Shown: positions 1 to 7,354 of the stretch, piece by piece
Numbering within the stretch: the first letter of the stretch is position 1
Layout of the letters: every line of letters begins with the position of its first letter
Assembly (NCBI GenBank): GCA_947461645.1
Contig: CANHMN010000038.1
Location: 1 to 10,680, forward strand
Reading direction: 5' to 3'
DNA: 10,680 nt
Source: Chitinophagaceae bacterium
GTDB taxonomy: Bacteria; Bacteroidota; Bacteroidia; Chitinophagales; Chitinophagaceae
Program-made: the position numbers and the translations under genes
Notes under the pieces: model-generated
Databases searched by the model: none
The model's input: only the letters and a program-made list of their open reading frames with translations
What the model was told of the DNA's origin: nothing

Positions 1-910
1 CGGAGACTTGATACCAACCCGATCTGTTTGCATTAATGGTTTGGTTCTGAGATCCATTGTTCCATAAATAGTTTGTATATCCTGCTCCTGCATCTAGCAT
101 TAGACTTTTCGAACAAACCTTAAGGGTGTCATTTGTAAATATATTGTCTCTGTTAACGCAACTAATGTATAGTGAGGTTATCTCTGTTTGCGTTAATGTC
201 CTGTTCCAAATCCCTAGGTCATCTAAAGTTCCATTAAGATATTCAACATCGCCCGGGCTATCTTTGCCAATTTCAAAATCACCATCTGATGTAGGAGAAA
301 GAGATTGAACTGCAAATACCTGCGTTTTTACGAGTGTACCATTCACATAATACCTGATGGTACCCCGATCAAATGTTGCGGCAATAAAATACCAGGTATC
401 AAGATTTACAGGACTGGCGGGATTGTTGTTATTACCAGTAAACCCATTACCCCAAAAACCAGTTTGTGTAAAGGGTTGTACATACAATTTGTATTGATGA
501 CCAAGGGCGCCTTGGCCATTCGCTTTTTGAATGATTGGAGAAAATCTGCTGTTAATTCCATTGAAATAAGAAGTTAGTTTATACCAGCAGGCAAAACTGA
601 AATTAGTAGTAATATCCGAACTATTGGAGGGTGAGGATGGGACAGTAATGGATGAATTTCCGTCAAAGTAATAGGCGCAATTGCTTAGGCCAAATCGGTC
701 TGGAGCCAATTGAGCTCCATTAACTTGTCCATTATTTTGGTTACCACTTACATCCTTGGCACTGCCATTAAACGTATAGAAGGCTTTAAGTCCGCTTGTA
801 GGAACATATCCGGGCAGATTTTGAGACTTTAATTTAAAGCTAGACAGCAGGCATAAGCTTATGATTGTCAATGAATAAAATAGTTTTTGGAGAGTTGGTT
901 TTGGTAACAT
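1..910 (-). CDS. Secreted LamG/concanavalin A-like surface protein (5' part; continues past the left edge)
   Basis: Translating the minus strand from the ATG at 910 gives 303 codons without a stop down to base 2, so the C-terminus lies outside the window. Residues 1-30 form a signal peptide: Lys-containing start, hydrophobic stretch around residues 10-25, probable cleavage near SQ-N at 29-31. Residues about 40-245 match the Bacteroidota LamG_3-type jelly roll. It opens with GLKAFYTFNGSAKDVSGN (from residue 40), has a FDG strand, and closes with LDDLGIWNRTLTQTEI (about 228-243). Residues after about 250 (DTLKVC, LDAGAGYTNYLWNNGS) resemble the start of an Ig/PKD-like repeat. Such proteins are usually exported adhesins or carbohydrate-binding proteins, often with a type IX secretion C-terminal domain, which cannot be checked here. 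The next in-frame codon series upstream reaches a stop at 935-937, so ATG 910 is the first Met. The family call is firm; the ligand is unknown. Confidence 0.85.
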   Translation of the reverse strand, partial: MLPKPTLQKLFYSLTIISLCLLSSFKLKSQNLPGYVPTSGLKAFYTFNGSAKDVSGNQNNGQVNGAQLAPDRFGLSNCAYYFDGNSSITVPSSPSNSSDITTNFSFACWYKLTSYFNGINSRFSPIIQKANGQGALGHQYKLYVQPFTQTGFWGNGFTGNNNNPASPVNLDTWYFIAATFDRGTIRYYVNGTLVKTQVFAVQSLSPTSDGDFEIGKDSPGDVEYLNGTLDDLGIWNRTLTQTEITSLYISCVNRDNIFTNDTLKVCSKSLMLDAGAGYTNYLWNNGSQNQTINANRSGWYQVS

Positions 911-1116
911 AGGAGGTGGTTTTAGGTAATGGATTTAGATTTCGGCAGAGAATATAATTTCACATCAGTGCAGAAATCAAGGAATTAGATATTGGAAACG
1001 AAACGATCAATTACATATTGCCTCAATGATTGGCGAATATTTCACATTTATAAATATTGAATGTGAATAATAGCAGGATTTGAATTCCAAGTTTTTGCAA
1101 AAACAAAATGAAGACA
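911..1116. other. Intergenic region upstream of the LamG gene
   Basis: These 206 bases lie between the stop of the 188-residue protein gene and the start of the LamG gene, both on the minus strand. I found no exact minus-strand TAnnTTTG element and no strong terminator. The only clear structure is the inverted repeat at 1041-1067. A plus-strand reading frame of 19 codons at 929-988 is preceded by an SD-like AGGAGG but is too short to support as a gene. Confidence 0.6.
1041..1067. repeat. 8-bp inverted repeat with 11-base AT-rich spacer
   Basis: TTCACATT at 1041-1048 is matched by its exact reverse complement AATGTGAA at 1060-1067, around an all-AT spacer except for one G. It lies downstream of the 188-residue protein gene and upstream of the LamG gene. 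No T-run follows on the minus strand, so it is a poor intrinsic terminator. It could be an operator for the LamG gene. In AT-rich DNA an 8-bp repeat may also occur by chance. Confidence 0.4.
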
Positions 1117-1683
1117 TTATCTCAACTTCTTTGCAGTATTAATTGCTCTTTTGAGCCTCTTTTTTTTCAAAACTCGGTGAAAGACGGTTAGAATTCCCCA
1201 AAATAGTAGTAAGTAAGATAATATAATCAATGATTGTTGATTTTCCCTGTTTAGTGGTAGGGATTGAAGAGCTAAGGCGGCAGTGGTGGTAAATATGCCT
1301 TTTAAAAGAGATTCTGCGTTCTTTTTAAGAAGAATTTCCAGGTACGTAGGTAGGGATTTAATTATCCAATTCACTTCATCTTCGGTTACGCCACGTTCTA
1401 TTAGCCCGCCGGTTAAATAACCAACATCACATCCCTTTTCCAAACAGTCAATGATAAAAAAAACTATTTCATTGGGCAATTGTTCAATTGAAAAGTTTAC
1501 AGTCGAGGTTGTCTCATAGATTGAACCTATATCGTTGGGGTAGATTTCTCGTTTTTTTAGTTCTACAATTAACAAGCTTCTGGCTTCAGGTGTTAGCTCA
1601 GCTATTTCATTTTCATAGAGCAACAATAATTGCTCGTTTGTCATATTAGAATAACGCTCGCAAATAATTTCTGTGTAAGACAA
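1117..1683 (-). CDS. Unrecognised small membrane-associated protein, 188 aa
   Basis: I do not recognise a named family. Residues 12-46 (SNMTNEQLLLLYENEI, then LTPEARSLLIVELKKRE) resemble a short helical motif common at the start of Bacteroidota membrane proteins: 'eLL' followed by 'TpEA' and 'ELkkR'. Residues 70-115 look like a helical region with a conserved-looking GYLTGGLIERGVTEDEV segment. A hydrophobic stretch at about 126-144 and a strong membrane segment at 151-168 precede a very basic tail (VLKKKRLKRA...KKLR), suggesting a C-terminal anchor with a cytosolic basic end. The longest frame starts with TTG at 1683, and an in-frame stop at 1693-1695 closes it upstream. An ATG at 1644 would give 175 residues but would cut into the N-terminal motif, so I prefer TTG with moderate confidence. 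It is divergent from the coiled-coil gene at 1791. The frame is probably real because it is long, has no competing frame and has coherent composition; its function is unknown. Confidence 0.65.
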   Translation of the reverse strand: MSYTEIICERYSNMTNEQLLLLYENEIAELTPEARSLLIVELKKREIYPNDIGSIYETTSTVNFSIEQLPNEIVFFIIDCLEKGCDVGYLTGGLIERGVTEDEVNWIIKSLPTYLEILLKKNAESLLKGIFTTTAALALQSLPLNRENQQSLIILSYLLLFWGILTVFHRVLKKKRLKRAINTAKKLR

Positions 1684-1766
1684 GATTAGGTTTTATGGAA
1701 AGGTATTCAAATTGTTGATTATTTTCTGTTTTTTGCAGAAAAACCAACTTGTTTTTCAATATTTGA

Positions 1767-1774
1767 TATTTTTG
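1767..1774 (+). promoter_or_regulatory. Bacteroidota-type -7 promoter element for the coiled-coil gene
   Basis: TATTTTTG matches TAnnTTTG exactly and ends 16 bases before the proposed GTG start at 1791. This implies a leader of only about ten bases. No well-spaced -33 TTG is obvious. The assignment is inferred from motif and position only. Confidence 0.5.
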
Positions 1775-1790
1775 CAAAAAAATTAATAAC

Positions 1791-2183
1791 GTGCTTTTAA
1801 CTTCAGTTGTTTTTTTCATCCTAGGATTTGCTGTGGCCTCTGCTTTGATTGGTTTGCCTTTTCTTCAATTGAAGAAAAAATTAAAAAGTACCGAAGGGTT
1901 TTTGGAAAGCGAAAAGCTCATTAAGGAAAAGTTTAAAAAAGATTCGGCAATGGCTTTCCAATTGAAAGAAAGTGTTGAAAATGAACTTTCCAAAAAGATA
2001 GCAGATGCAGAACAAGCCCTTAGAATTATGGATAATGACATTCTTCTTTTGCAAAAGGATAATGAAGAAACGGAAGCCCTTATAAAAACTACTCAGCCCG
2101 AGCTTTATAATTTAAAATTGAAATTAATTGAGGCTAACAATACCATATCTCGCCTTAAGGCACAACTCGAAGGGAAAAAATAA
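1791..2183 (+). CDS. Short membrane-anchored coiled-coil protein, 130 aa, GTG start
   Basis: Residues 3-25 form a single hydrophobic segment (LTSVVFFILGFAVASALIG). A long charged helix rich in Lys, Glu and Leu follows from about 28 to 128, with heptad-like Leu/Ile spacing, no Cys and no enzymatic motif. The layout suggests an inner-membrane protein with one N-terminal anchor and a coiled-coil body. This resembles the N-terminus of RmuC-like proteins, but it is far shorter than RmuC (normally over 400 residues) and lacks its nuclease-like domain, so I do not assign that name. The start is GTG at 1791. An in-frame stop at 1764-1766 and the absence of any ATG before the anchor make this the only sensible start. 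The gene is divergent from the 1117-1683 gene and lies 110 bases before the M36 protease gene. No specific function can be given. Confidence 0.7.
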   Translation: MLLTSVVFFILGFAVASALIGLPFLQLKKKLKSTEGFLESEKLIKEKFKKDSAMAFQLKESVENELSKKIADAEQALRIMDNDILLLQKDNEETEALIKTTQPELYNLKLKLIEANNTISRLKAQLEGKK

Positions 2184-2255
2184 TTCCTATTAATAAGTTT
2201 CAGTCTGATTGAATTTTATTCACTCTTATTTTACTGCTTCAAAATTTTGTAAAAA

Positions 2256-2263
2256 TAATTTCG
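2256..2263 (+). promoter_or_regulatory. Possible -7 promoter element for the M36 protease gene
   Basis: TAATTTCG differs from TAnnTTTG at one position and lies 30 bases before the ATG at 2294, a usual distance. No clear -33 element is seen. The 110-base gap after the coiled-coil gene has no convincing terminator hairpin, so read-through from 1791 is also possible. Confidence 0.35.
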
Positions 2264-2293
2264 CACTTGCCTTGATTCATAAAAGGGTAGTGT

Positions 2294-5185
2294 ATGAAAT
2301 TGGAATTTATTAACGAGTTTAAAATTGTTTTTACTCTTTTCTTTTTTTGCTTCTTCTATAATTCTGTTCCTGCTCAACAAAAGATTGACTATGCTTCCAA
2401 TCGCAATCTTTCTGTAAATAAGGTAATTCGAATAGGAAAGGCAATTGATTCTTTAAGTCTAGTTGTTTCAGATGATTATGATTTACCCCTCAATGAATTC
2501 CACATTTACTTTCTTCAACTCAGTTACAAGAATGTTCCTGTTTTTGGTAAAATAGAAACACGGGTTTCCAATGATGATCAAGATTTAAAATCCATAATGG
2601 AGAATTCATACAGCAATTTGGTTTTTGAGGAATCAAAGGGAAAGCCATGTTTAGATGCCAATAATGCACTGATGGCCTTGCTTCAAAAACTCAATATATT
2701 AAATGTACGATTGGGACATTCTATAAAGACATCAAACCACAAACTGGATTTTGGCAAAATGGGCATTTCAGAAACAGATATTATTGTTCAGAAAATGTGG
2801 TATCCAATCAAGGAGGAAAATTATGTGCTAGCATGGCAAATTGAGTTAACTCCTCAATCAACAACAACAGCAGTAGTATATTGGCTGAGTGCTTATTCTT
2901 TAGATTTTTTGGCCTCAACAGATTACACAGTTGAAGAGTCATTAATAGAGGCGGATACTTTGTCCTCAATAATATCTCATGATCATACAAATGAGACAGA
3001 AATTTCTTCAATGATTAATTTATCAGCTAACACACCTTTAAATGCCGCGTACAGCGTTAGTCCTTATCCTTTTGAAAATAGTGCACAGTCAACCAGCATT
3101 CTATTTAATCCTTGGATGAACAACCAAAATGTTCTAAGTGCAGATTATTCTTGGCATTTTGATGGTTATCGTTTGCATGACAGTACCAGGGGAAACAATG
3201 TTTGGGTTCAGGAAGACCTAGACAACAATAACCTTACAAGAGGTCGCTGTGCACTGTCTCAAACTCCTTTGCCTTCGCTTTCCTTTCTCTATTCATATGA
3301 CAGTGCTCAATCCCCTTTGAGCTTTACCAACCAGCAGTATGCCTTCACCAATCTTTTTTATTGGTGTAATTTTTTGCATGATTTTTTTCAAACAATTGGA
3401 TTTGATGAGGCATCAGGAAATTTTCAATTTTACAACTACAATAATGGTTTGGCCAATGATGGTTTGATTGCTGATGCCCAGGATGCAGGCAGATTCAATA
3501 ATGCCAATTTTACCACACCGCCTGACGGCATTTCACCAAGAATGCAATTGTATTTGTTCAATAAAACCATTCCAATGAGAGACGCATCTTTAGACAATGG
3601 TATCATTATTCATGAATACACGCATGGCGTTGCCAATAGGTTGACTGGCGGGCCTTCTGCTGCAAATTGTTTAAGCAACAGCGAGCAACCTGGCGAGGGA
3701 TGGAGCGATTATTTTGCTTTGATGCTTACCACTGACTGGCGAAACGCAGGTATTGAAGATGGGGCTATTGAGAGGAGTATTGGTACTTATGTACTTGGTC
3801 AGCAAAAATCAGGTAAAGGCATAAGAGACTATTATTACTCCACGAATAAAGAAGTAAACCCGCTTCATTATGGTATGATGGCTACAATGGAAGGGAATGC
3901 TCATAAAATTGGGGAAATCTGGTGTGCTACATTATGGGACCTCACTTGGTTGCTTGTTCGCAATTATGGAATTGACAGCAATATGCTTGATCCATTTTTT
4001 TCTGGAGGAAATACCATTGCAATGAAACTTATTTTGGAGGGAATGAGGTTACAGCCTTGCAGTCCTGGTTTCCTTGATTCAAGAAATGCTATTTTACTTG
4101 CAGATACCCTTTTTTTCCAGGGGAAGTACAGCTGTTTAATTTGGAAAGCCTTTGCAGGAAGGGGTATGGGCTTTATGGCGACTCAAGGTTCAACTAACAA
4201 TACTAATGATCAAACGGAAAGTTTCAGCGAAGCGGCAGGAGTTAAAATAAAATCCTATTCAAACGTAATCATGCAACATGAAGGAATGAATGTAAGGATA
4301 ATACACCGAATCGTTTCCGGAAATTGTAATCCTATGGTTAATTACAAGCTTACAGATACATTGCCCTTAAATGCAACTTATGTAGAAGGAGGCAATTTTG
4401 ATAGTACTAGTAGAACAATTTCATTTTCAATTAATCTTGGTTCCGGCGAAACTGCTGAATATAGCTTCATTTATAAAATCACAGAAGGTGCATACTACCC
4501 GAAATTGATTTCCTTTAAAGATTCGGTAAGTAATTTCAGTATTGACAGTTTTTGGAATAAGAACAATGCTTCTTCCAATAATTGGATGGCAAGTAATCTG
4601 CTATTTGTATCTCCACCTCATTCATTTTTTTCTGCTACAACTAACTACACTTCAGAAAATATATTAACAACTAAAATGCCTTTTCAATTGCCTGTTGCTT
4701 CTGCTGCTGTATTGACGTTTAATCATCAATACCAAATGGAGGCCGGCTGGGATGGGGGAGTTGTAGAGCTTAGTTCTGATAATGGGTCTACTTGGATCGA
4801 CCTTGGTCCTTATATTATCACAGAGGGTTACGACACCAAAATTAAAACAAGTGAAAATCCTTTGTCTGGCAGATTTGCTTTTACCGGTATATCAACCAAT
4901 TTTAAAACATCAAGAGTTGATTTGTCTTTTTGGGAAGGCAAGTCTATCTTAATCAGATTTAGAATGGGAACAGATGAAAGCATTTCCCTTACAGGTTGGT
5001 ATATTGATGATATCATGGTAAAGGATAGTTCGAGGGTATTGGTAAAAGCCGCACTGAGTGACCATAATAATTTTATTCTCGCTAAAGACAAAATCGCCAT
5101 TGAAGTAATGCCCGCTCTGGTTTGCAGTTGTTTTACTTTGACTTCTAATAACAAAAGGGAAATTACAAAGCAACAAAAAAAATAG
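2294..5185 (+). CDS. Secreted M36 (fungalysin-like) zinc metalloprotease with C-terminal beta domains, 963 aa
   Basis: This is an extracellular or periplasmic endopeptidase of the fungalysin family. Residues 1-28 are a signal peptide ending ...SVPAQ. Residues about 40-200 are an FTP-type propeptide, with FHIYFLQLSYKNVPVFGK like the family's 'YNGVPVFG' signature. This propeptide normally keeps the enzyme inactive until cleavage. The catalytic domain spans about 260-630. It carries HEYTH (His440, Glu441, His444) followed by GVANRLTGGP, and GEGWSD with Glu468 as the third zinc ligand. All expected ligands are present; the spacing from His444 to Glu468 is 24, about two shorter than I recall for fungal enzymes. 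Residues about 660-745 resemble a DUF11-like beta domain (VNYKLTDTLPLNATYVEGG), and about 755-910 a MAM/jelly-roll-like domain ending GWYIDDIMV (Trp902). The tail (917-963) has a CSC motif and ends in basic residues KQQKK. I see no type IX sorting domain. The gene converges on the M16 operon, and its stop codon lies inside the terminator stem. Confidence 0.92.
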   Translation: MKLEFINEFKIVFTLFFFCFFYNSVPAQQKIDYASNRNLSVNKVIRIGKAIDSLSLVVSDDYDLPLNEFHIYFLQLSYKNVPVFGKIETRVSNDDQDLKSIMENSYSNLVFEESKGKPCLDANNALMALLQKLNILNVRLGHSIKTSNHKLDFGKMGISETDIIVQKMWYPIKEENYVLAWQIELTPQSTTTAVVYWLSAYSLDFLASTDYTVEESLIEADTLSSIISHDHTNETEISSMINLSANTPLNAAYSVSPYPFENSAQSTSILFNPWMNNQNVLSADYSWHFDGYRLHDSTRGNNVWVQEDLDNNNLTRGRCALSQTPLPSLSFLYSYDSAQSPLSFTNQQYAFTNLFYWCNFLHDFFQTIGFDEASGNFQFYNYNNGLANDGLIADAQDAGRFNNANFTTPPDGISPRMQLYLFNKTIPMRDASLDNGIIIHEYTHGVANRLTGGPSAANCLSNSEQPGEGWSDYFALMLTTDWRNAGIEDGAIERSIGTYVLGQQKSGKGIRDYYYSTNKEVNPLHYGMMATMEGNAHKIGEIWCATLWDLTWLLVRNYGIDSNMLDPFFSGGNTIAMKLILEGMRLQPCSPGFLDSRNAILLADTLFFQGKYSCLIWKAFAGRGMGFMATQGSTNNTNDQTESFSEAAGVKIKSYSNVIMQHEGMNVRIIHRIVSGNCNPMVNYKLTDTLPLNATYVEGGNFDSTSRTISFSINLGSGETAEYSFIYKITEGAYYPKLISFKDSVSNFSIDSFWNKNNASSNNWMASNLLFVSPPHSFFSATTNYTSENILTTKMPFQLPVASAAVLTFNHQYQMEAGWDGGVVELSSDNGSTWIDLGPYIITEGYDTKIKTSENPLSGRFAFTGISTNFKTSRVDLSFWEGKSILIRFRMGTDESISLTGWYIDDIMVKDSSRVLVKAALSDHNNFILAKDKIAIEVMPALVCSCFTLTSNNKREITKQQKK

Positions 5186-5202
5186 CCCCAAAAGGGGCTA
5201 TT
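5175..5202 (-). terminator. Intrinsic terminator at the convergent junction, best oriented for the M16 operon
   Basis: TAGCCCC at 5183-5189 pairs perfectly with GGGGCTA at 5194-5200 around an AAAA loop. Two further A-T pairs (5181-5182 with 5201-5202) extend the stem to nine pairs. Read on the minus strand, the hairpin is followed by T residues from the A-run at 5175-5182, giving a textbook rho-independent terminator about 22 bases after the M16 operon stop codon. On the plus strand only a weak TTAAT follows, so it may end the M36 transcript less efficiently. The M36 stop TAG (5183-5185) forms the base of the stem. Confidence 0.85.
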
Positions 5203-5224
5203 AATAGGGGAGAATAAATTATAG

Positions 5225-7318
5225 TTATTCTTTAAAGTCAGCATCAGTAACACCCTCGTTGATTTTGATGTCTGATATGTTCATTCCAAATTCTTGTTCA
5301 CCGGCGCTTTGAGTGATAATGTAGGGAAGTGTAACATTTCCTGTTTTTTTATAATTGCCGTAGCTAACAGTAAAAGTCATTTCGTTTCCGCCTGCATCAA
5401 TAGTGCTTTCATCTTTAAGAAGCAAGCCTGTTGAAGTAGAGTAATATTCAACAACTACTTTTTCGCTTGGCTTAGTAACTTTAAGTTTATAAGCATTTTC
5501 ATCGCCAATTTTCTCAATGCCTAAATAAGCTAATTTGTAATCAGCTGATAGGTAGAACAATTGAGGAATTAATCCTTTATCATCTTTGGCTTCTTTGATT
5601 TCTTTTTCATCCATTTCATTTTTTTGACCCATTTGAGCTTGGTATCCTTTTGCACCGTCGAACATCTTCTGCATTACCTTCATTTCACCCATTCTTACTT
5701 CAGTGTATTGCTTGTTGGGAGCCATTTTGATGTCAACGCCATCAAAGCTTCTGCCCATCAAATCCATGGTGAAGGTTGCTTTTAAAGTCTTTACTTTTTC
5801 TGCTTCAGCCCTTCCACCTATTGCTTTAAGGTAACCCTCAATGATGAAGGATGCTGATACTGCTTCAGAATTTTTTTCAGACTCTTTAATGTTTACCTCA
5901 TTGGTTTTCTCAACAACAGGATTGGCGTATTTGTCGAATTTTTTAATAGGGTATCCCAGTCTGGTTAGATTAGGTAATATTTTGCCTCCATTGCCTACAA
6001 TCACAATTCTGCTGTTGTCTGCAGACAGGTATTTTTGTGACACTTTTTTGATGTCCTCAATGCTAACAGCATTGATTTTTTGAAGGAAGGTTCTGTAGTA
6101 ATCTTTTGGAAGATTATTGATGAGTATGTTCGATGCATAAGAAGCTGTTCTTTCAGGATCTTCCATACCCAATGCAAAAGAGCCATTGTATTTTGCTTTG
6201 GCGTTTTTGAGTTCTTCTTCGGTAATATTACCTTCTCTCATGTTTTTAATTTCATTAATAATTTCAGCTACAGCGCTGTCAGCTTTTTCGCTTCTAACCT
6301 GTGCGTTTCCTGAAAACTGAGATTGGAATCTACCACTGCCAATTCTGGAGTAGCTGCCGTAAGTAAATCCATGTTTTTCTCTCAAGTTCATGAAGAGCTT
6401 GCTTTCGGCTCCACCACCCAAAATTTGATTGGCTATCATCAAAGCATGATAATCAGGATTGCTCATTGGGTTATTGATGAGATTGGTAACGTTGATTTCT
6501 CCCTGAACAGCTGTTGGTACATCAACGAAGTCTATTTCGGTTTGTTTTACATTATCAACAGTAGGGATAGCCGGCAATTCCAATTTTACACCTTTCCAAG
6601 AACCAAATGCCTTTTCAGCTAATTGCTTTGCCTGTTCAGGAGTAATGTCACCTACGAAAGTAAGGTAGCTTCTTGATGGAGTAAGACTCTCTTTGTAAGC
6701 CTTTTTGATGTCATCTACATTCAAAGCCTTGATGGTTTCTTCTGTTTCAAATTCTCCTTGCGCGCTTGTTTTGCCAAAGCTCAATGCGCCGACTACTCTT
6801 GATGAAATTGCTGATGCACTTTTTTCGCTTGATTTTAAACCTGTAAGTTTTTGAGATTTTATTTTATCGAAAGATTCAGTTGGGAATGCAGGCATTCTCA
6901 ATGCTTCAGCCATCATTAAAAAGGAGGCTTCAAAATAACGGGATAGTGAAGATACAAATCCGCCTCCGGCAGATAAGCCAACATTTGCGCCCATTTGATC
7001 GATAGCCAAATCGAATTTGTCTTTCGGTGTTTTGGTTGTTCCTTCATTTAGCATTTGTCCCATAAGTTCCATTACACCTGCTTTGTTACCCTCAACAACA
7101 GGACCCCTGTCGATACTTAGTGAGGCAGTGACTTTTGGGAATTTATGGTTTTCTACCACAAGCACAGTCATTCCGTTTGGAAGATTGAAAATAGCTGGGT
7201 CGTTAATGGTGATAGCAGGTGCAGGTCCAGGTTTAGGAGCTTTGCTGCGGTCAATGTTTTGAGAAATTGCGCTCAAACTGATGGAGGCGCACAATATATT
7301 TAAAAGTAATTTACGCAT
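5225..7318 (-). CDS. M16B peptidase partner subunit (zinc motif degenerate) with C-terminal lipoprotein-sorting-like extension, 697 aa
   Basis: This is the non-catalytic-type partner of a bacterial M16B heterodimer. Residues 1-20 are a signal peptide (LLLNILCASISLSAISQ), followed by a Pro-rich linker. Residues about 40-240 are the first M16 domain. Where the zinc motif HxxEH should stand it reads ELMGQ (Glu84, Gly87, Gln88), so the ligands are absent. Residues about 250-450 are the second M16 domain, with LREKHGFTYGSYS containing Arg313 and Tyr320. An Arg/Tyr pair is the hallmark of the partner subunits in this family. Residues about 490-697 are an extra module, starting EGYLKAIGGRAEAEKVKTLK and rich in alternating strands. 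I infer a LolA/LolB-like outer-membrane lipoprotein-sorting fold from pattern only. The ATG at 7318 is the natural start before the signal peptide. It is the second gene of the operon, 36 bases after the catalytic subunit. Confidence 0.88.
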   Translation of the reverse strand: MRKLLLNILCASISLSAISQNIDRSKAPKPGPAPAITINDPAIFNLPNGMTVLVVENHKFPKVTASLSIDRGPVVEGNKAGVMELMGQMLNEGTTKTPKDKFDLAIDQMGANVGLSAGGGFVSSLSRYFEASFLMMAEALRMPAFPTESFDKIKSQKLTGLKSSEKSASAISSRVVGALSFGKTSAQGEFETEETIKALNVDDIKKAYKESLTPSRSYLTFVGDITPEQAKQLAEKAFGSWKGVKLELPAIPTVDNVKQTEIDFVDVPTAVQGEINVTNLINNPMSNPDYHALMIANQILGGGAESKLFMNLREKHGFTYGSYSRIGSGRFQSQFSGNAQVRSEKADSAVAEIINEIKNMREGNITEEELKNAKAKYNGSFALGMEDPERTASYASNILINNLPKDYYRTFLQKINAVSIEDIKKVSQKYLSADNSRIVIVGNGGKILPNLTRLGYPIKKFDKYANPVVEKTNEVNIKESEKNSEAVSASFIIEGYLKAIGGRAEAEKVKTLKATFTMDLMGRSFDGVDIKMAPNKQYTEVRMGEMKVMQKMFDGAKGYQAQMGQKNEMDEKEIKEAKDDKGLIPQLFYLSADYKLAYLGIEKIGDENAYKLKVTKPSEKVVVEYYSTSTGLLLKDESTIDAGGNEMTFTVSYGNYKKTGNVTLPYIITQSAGEQEFGMNISDIKINEGVTDADFKE

Positions 7319-7354
7319 GATGATTTTGTTTTTATCAGTGGAATAGAAGAATGT

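Noticed and set aside
305..577. Plus-strand 90-residue frame inside the LamG gene
   Set aside because: The minus strand there encodes a clear LamG domain; the plus frame shows no domain pattern.
911..919. CCACCTCCT in the LamG mRNA leader, identical to the 16S anti-SD tail
   Set aside because: It cannot pair with the 16S tail as an SD would, and no partner sequence or structure was seen, so it is most likely chance.
929..988. 19-codon plus-strand frame preceded by AGGAGG
   Set aside because: Too short and unsupported. The SD-like string is the complement of CCACCTCCT directly before the LamG start, and SD use is rare in this phylum.
1791..2183. Possible RmuC identity for the coiled-coil protein
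   Set aside because: It shares only the anchor-plus-coiled-coil layout; at 130 residues it lacks the nuclease-like domain, and there is no sign of a frameshifted continuation before 2294.
4828..5253. Minus-strand 141-residue frame across the end of the M36 gene
   Set aside because: It runs antisense to the well-supported M36 domains, overlaps the M16 operon end and crosses the terminator; composition is that of a shadow frame.
6323..6622. Plus-strand 99-residue frame inside the M16 partner gene
   Set aside because: It is antisense to conserved M16 sequence and has no recognisable features.
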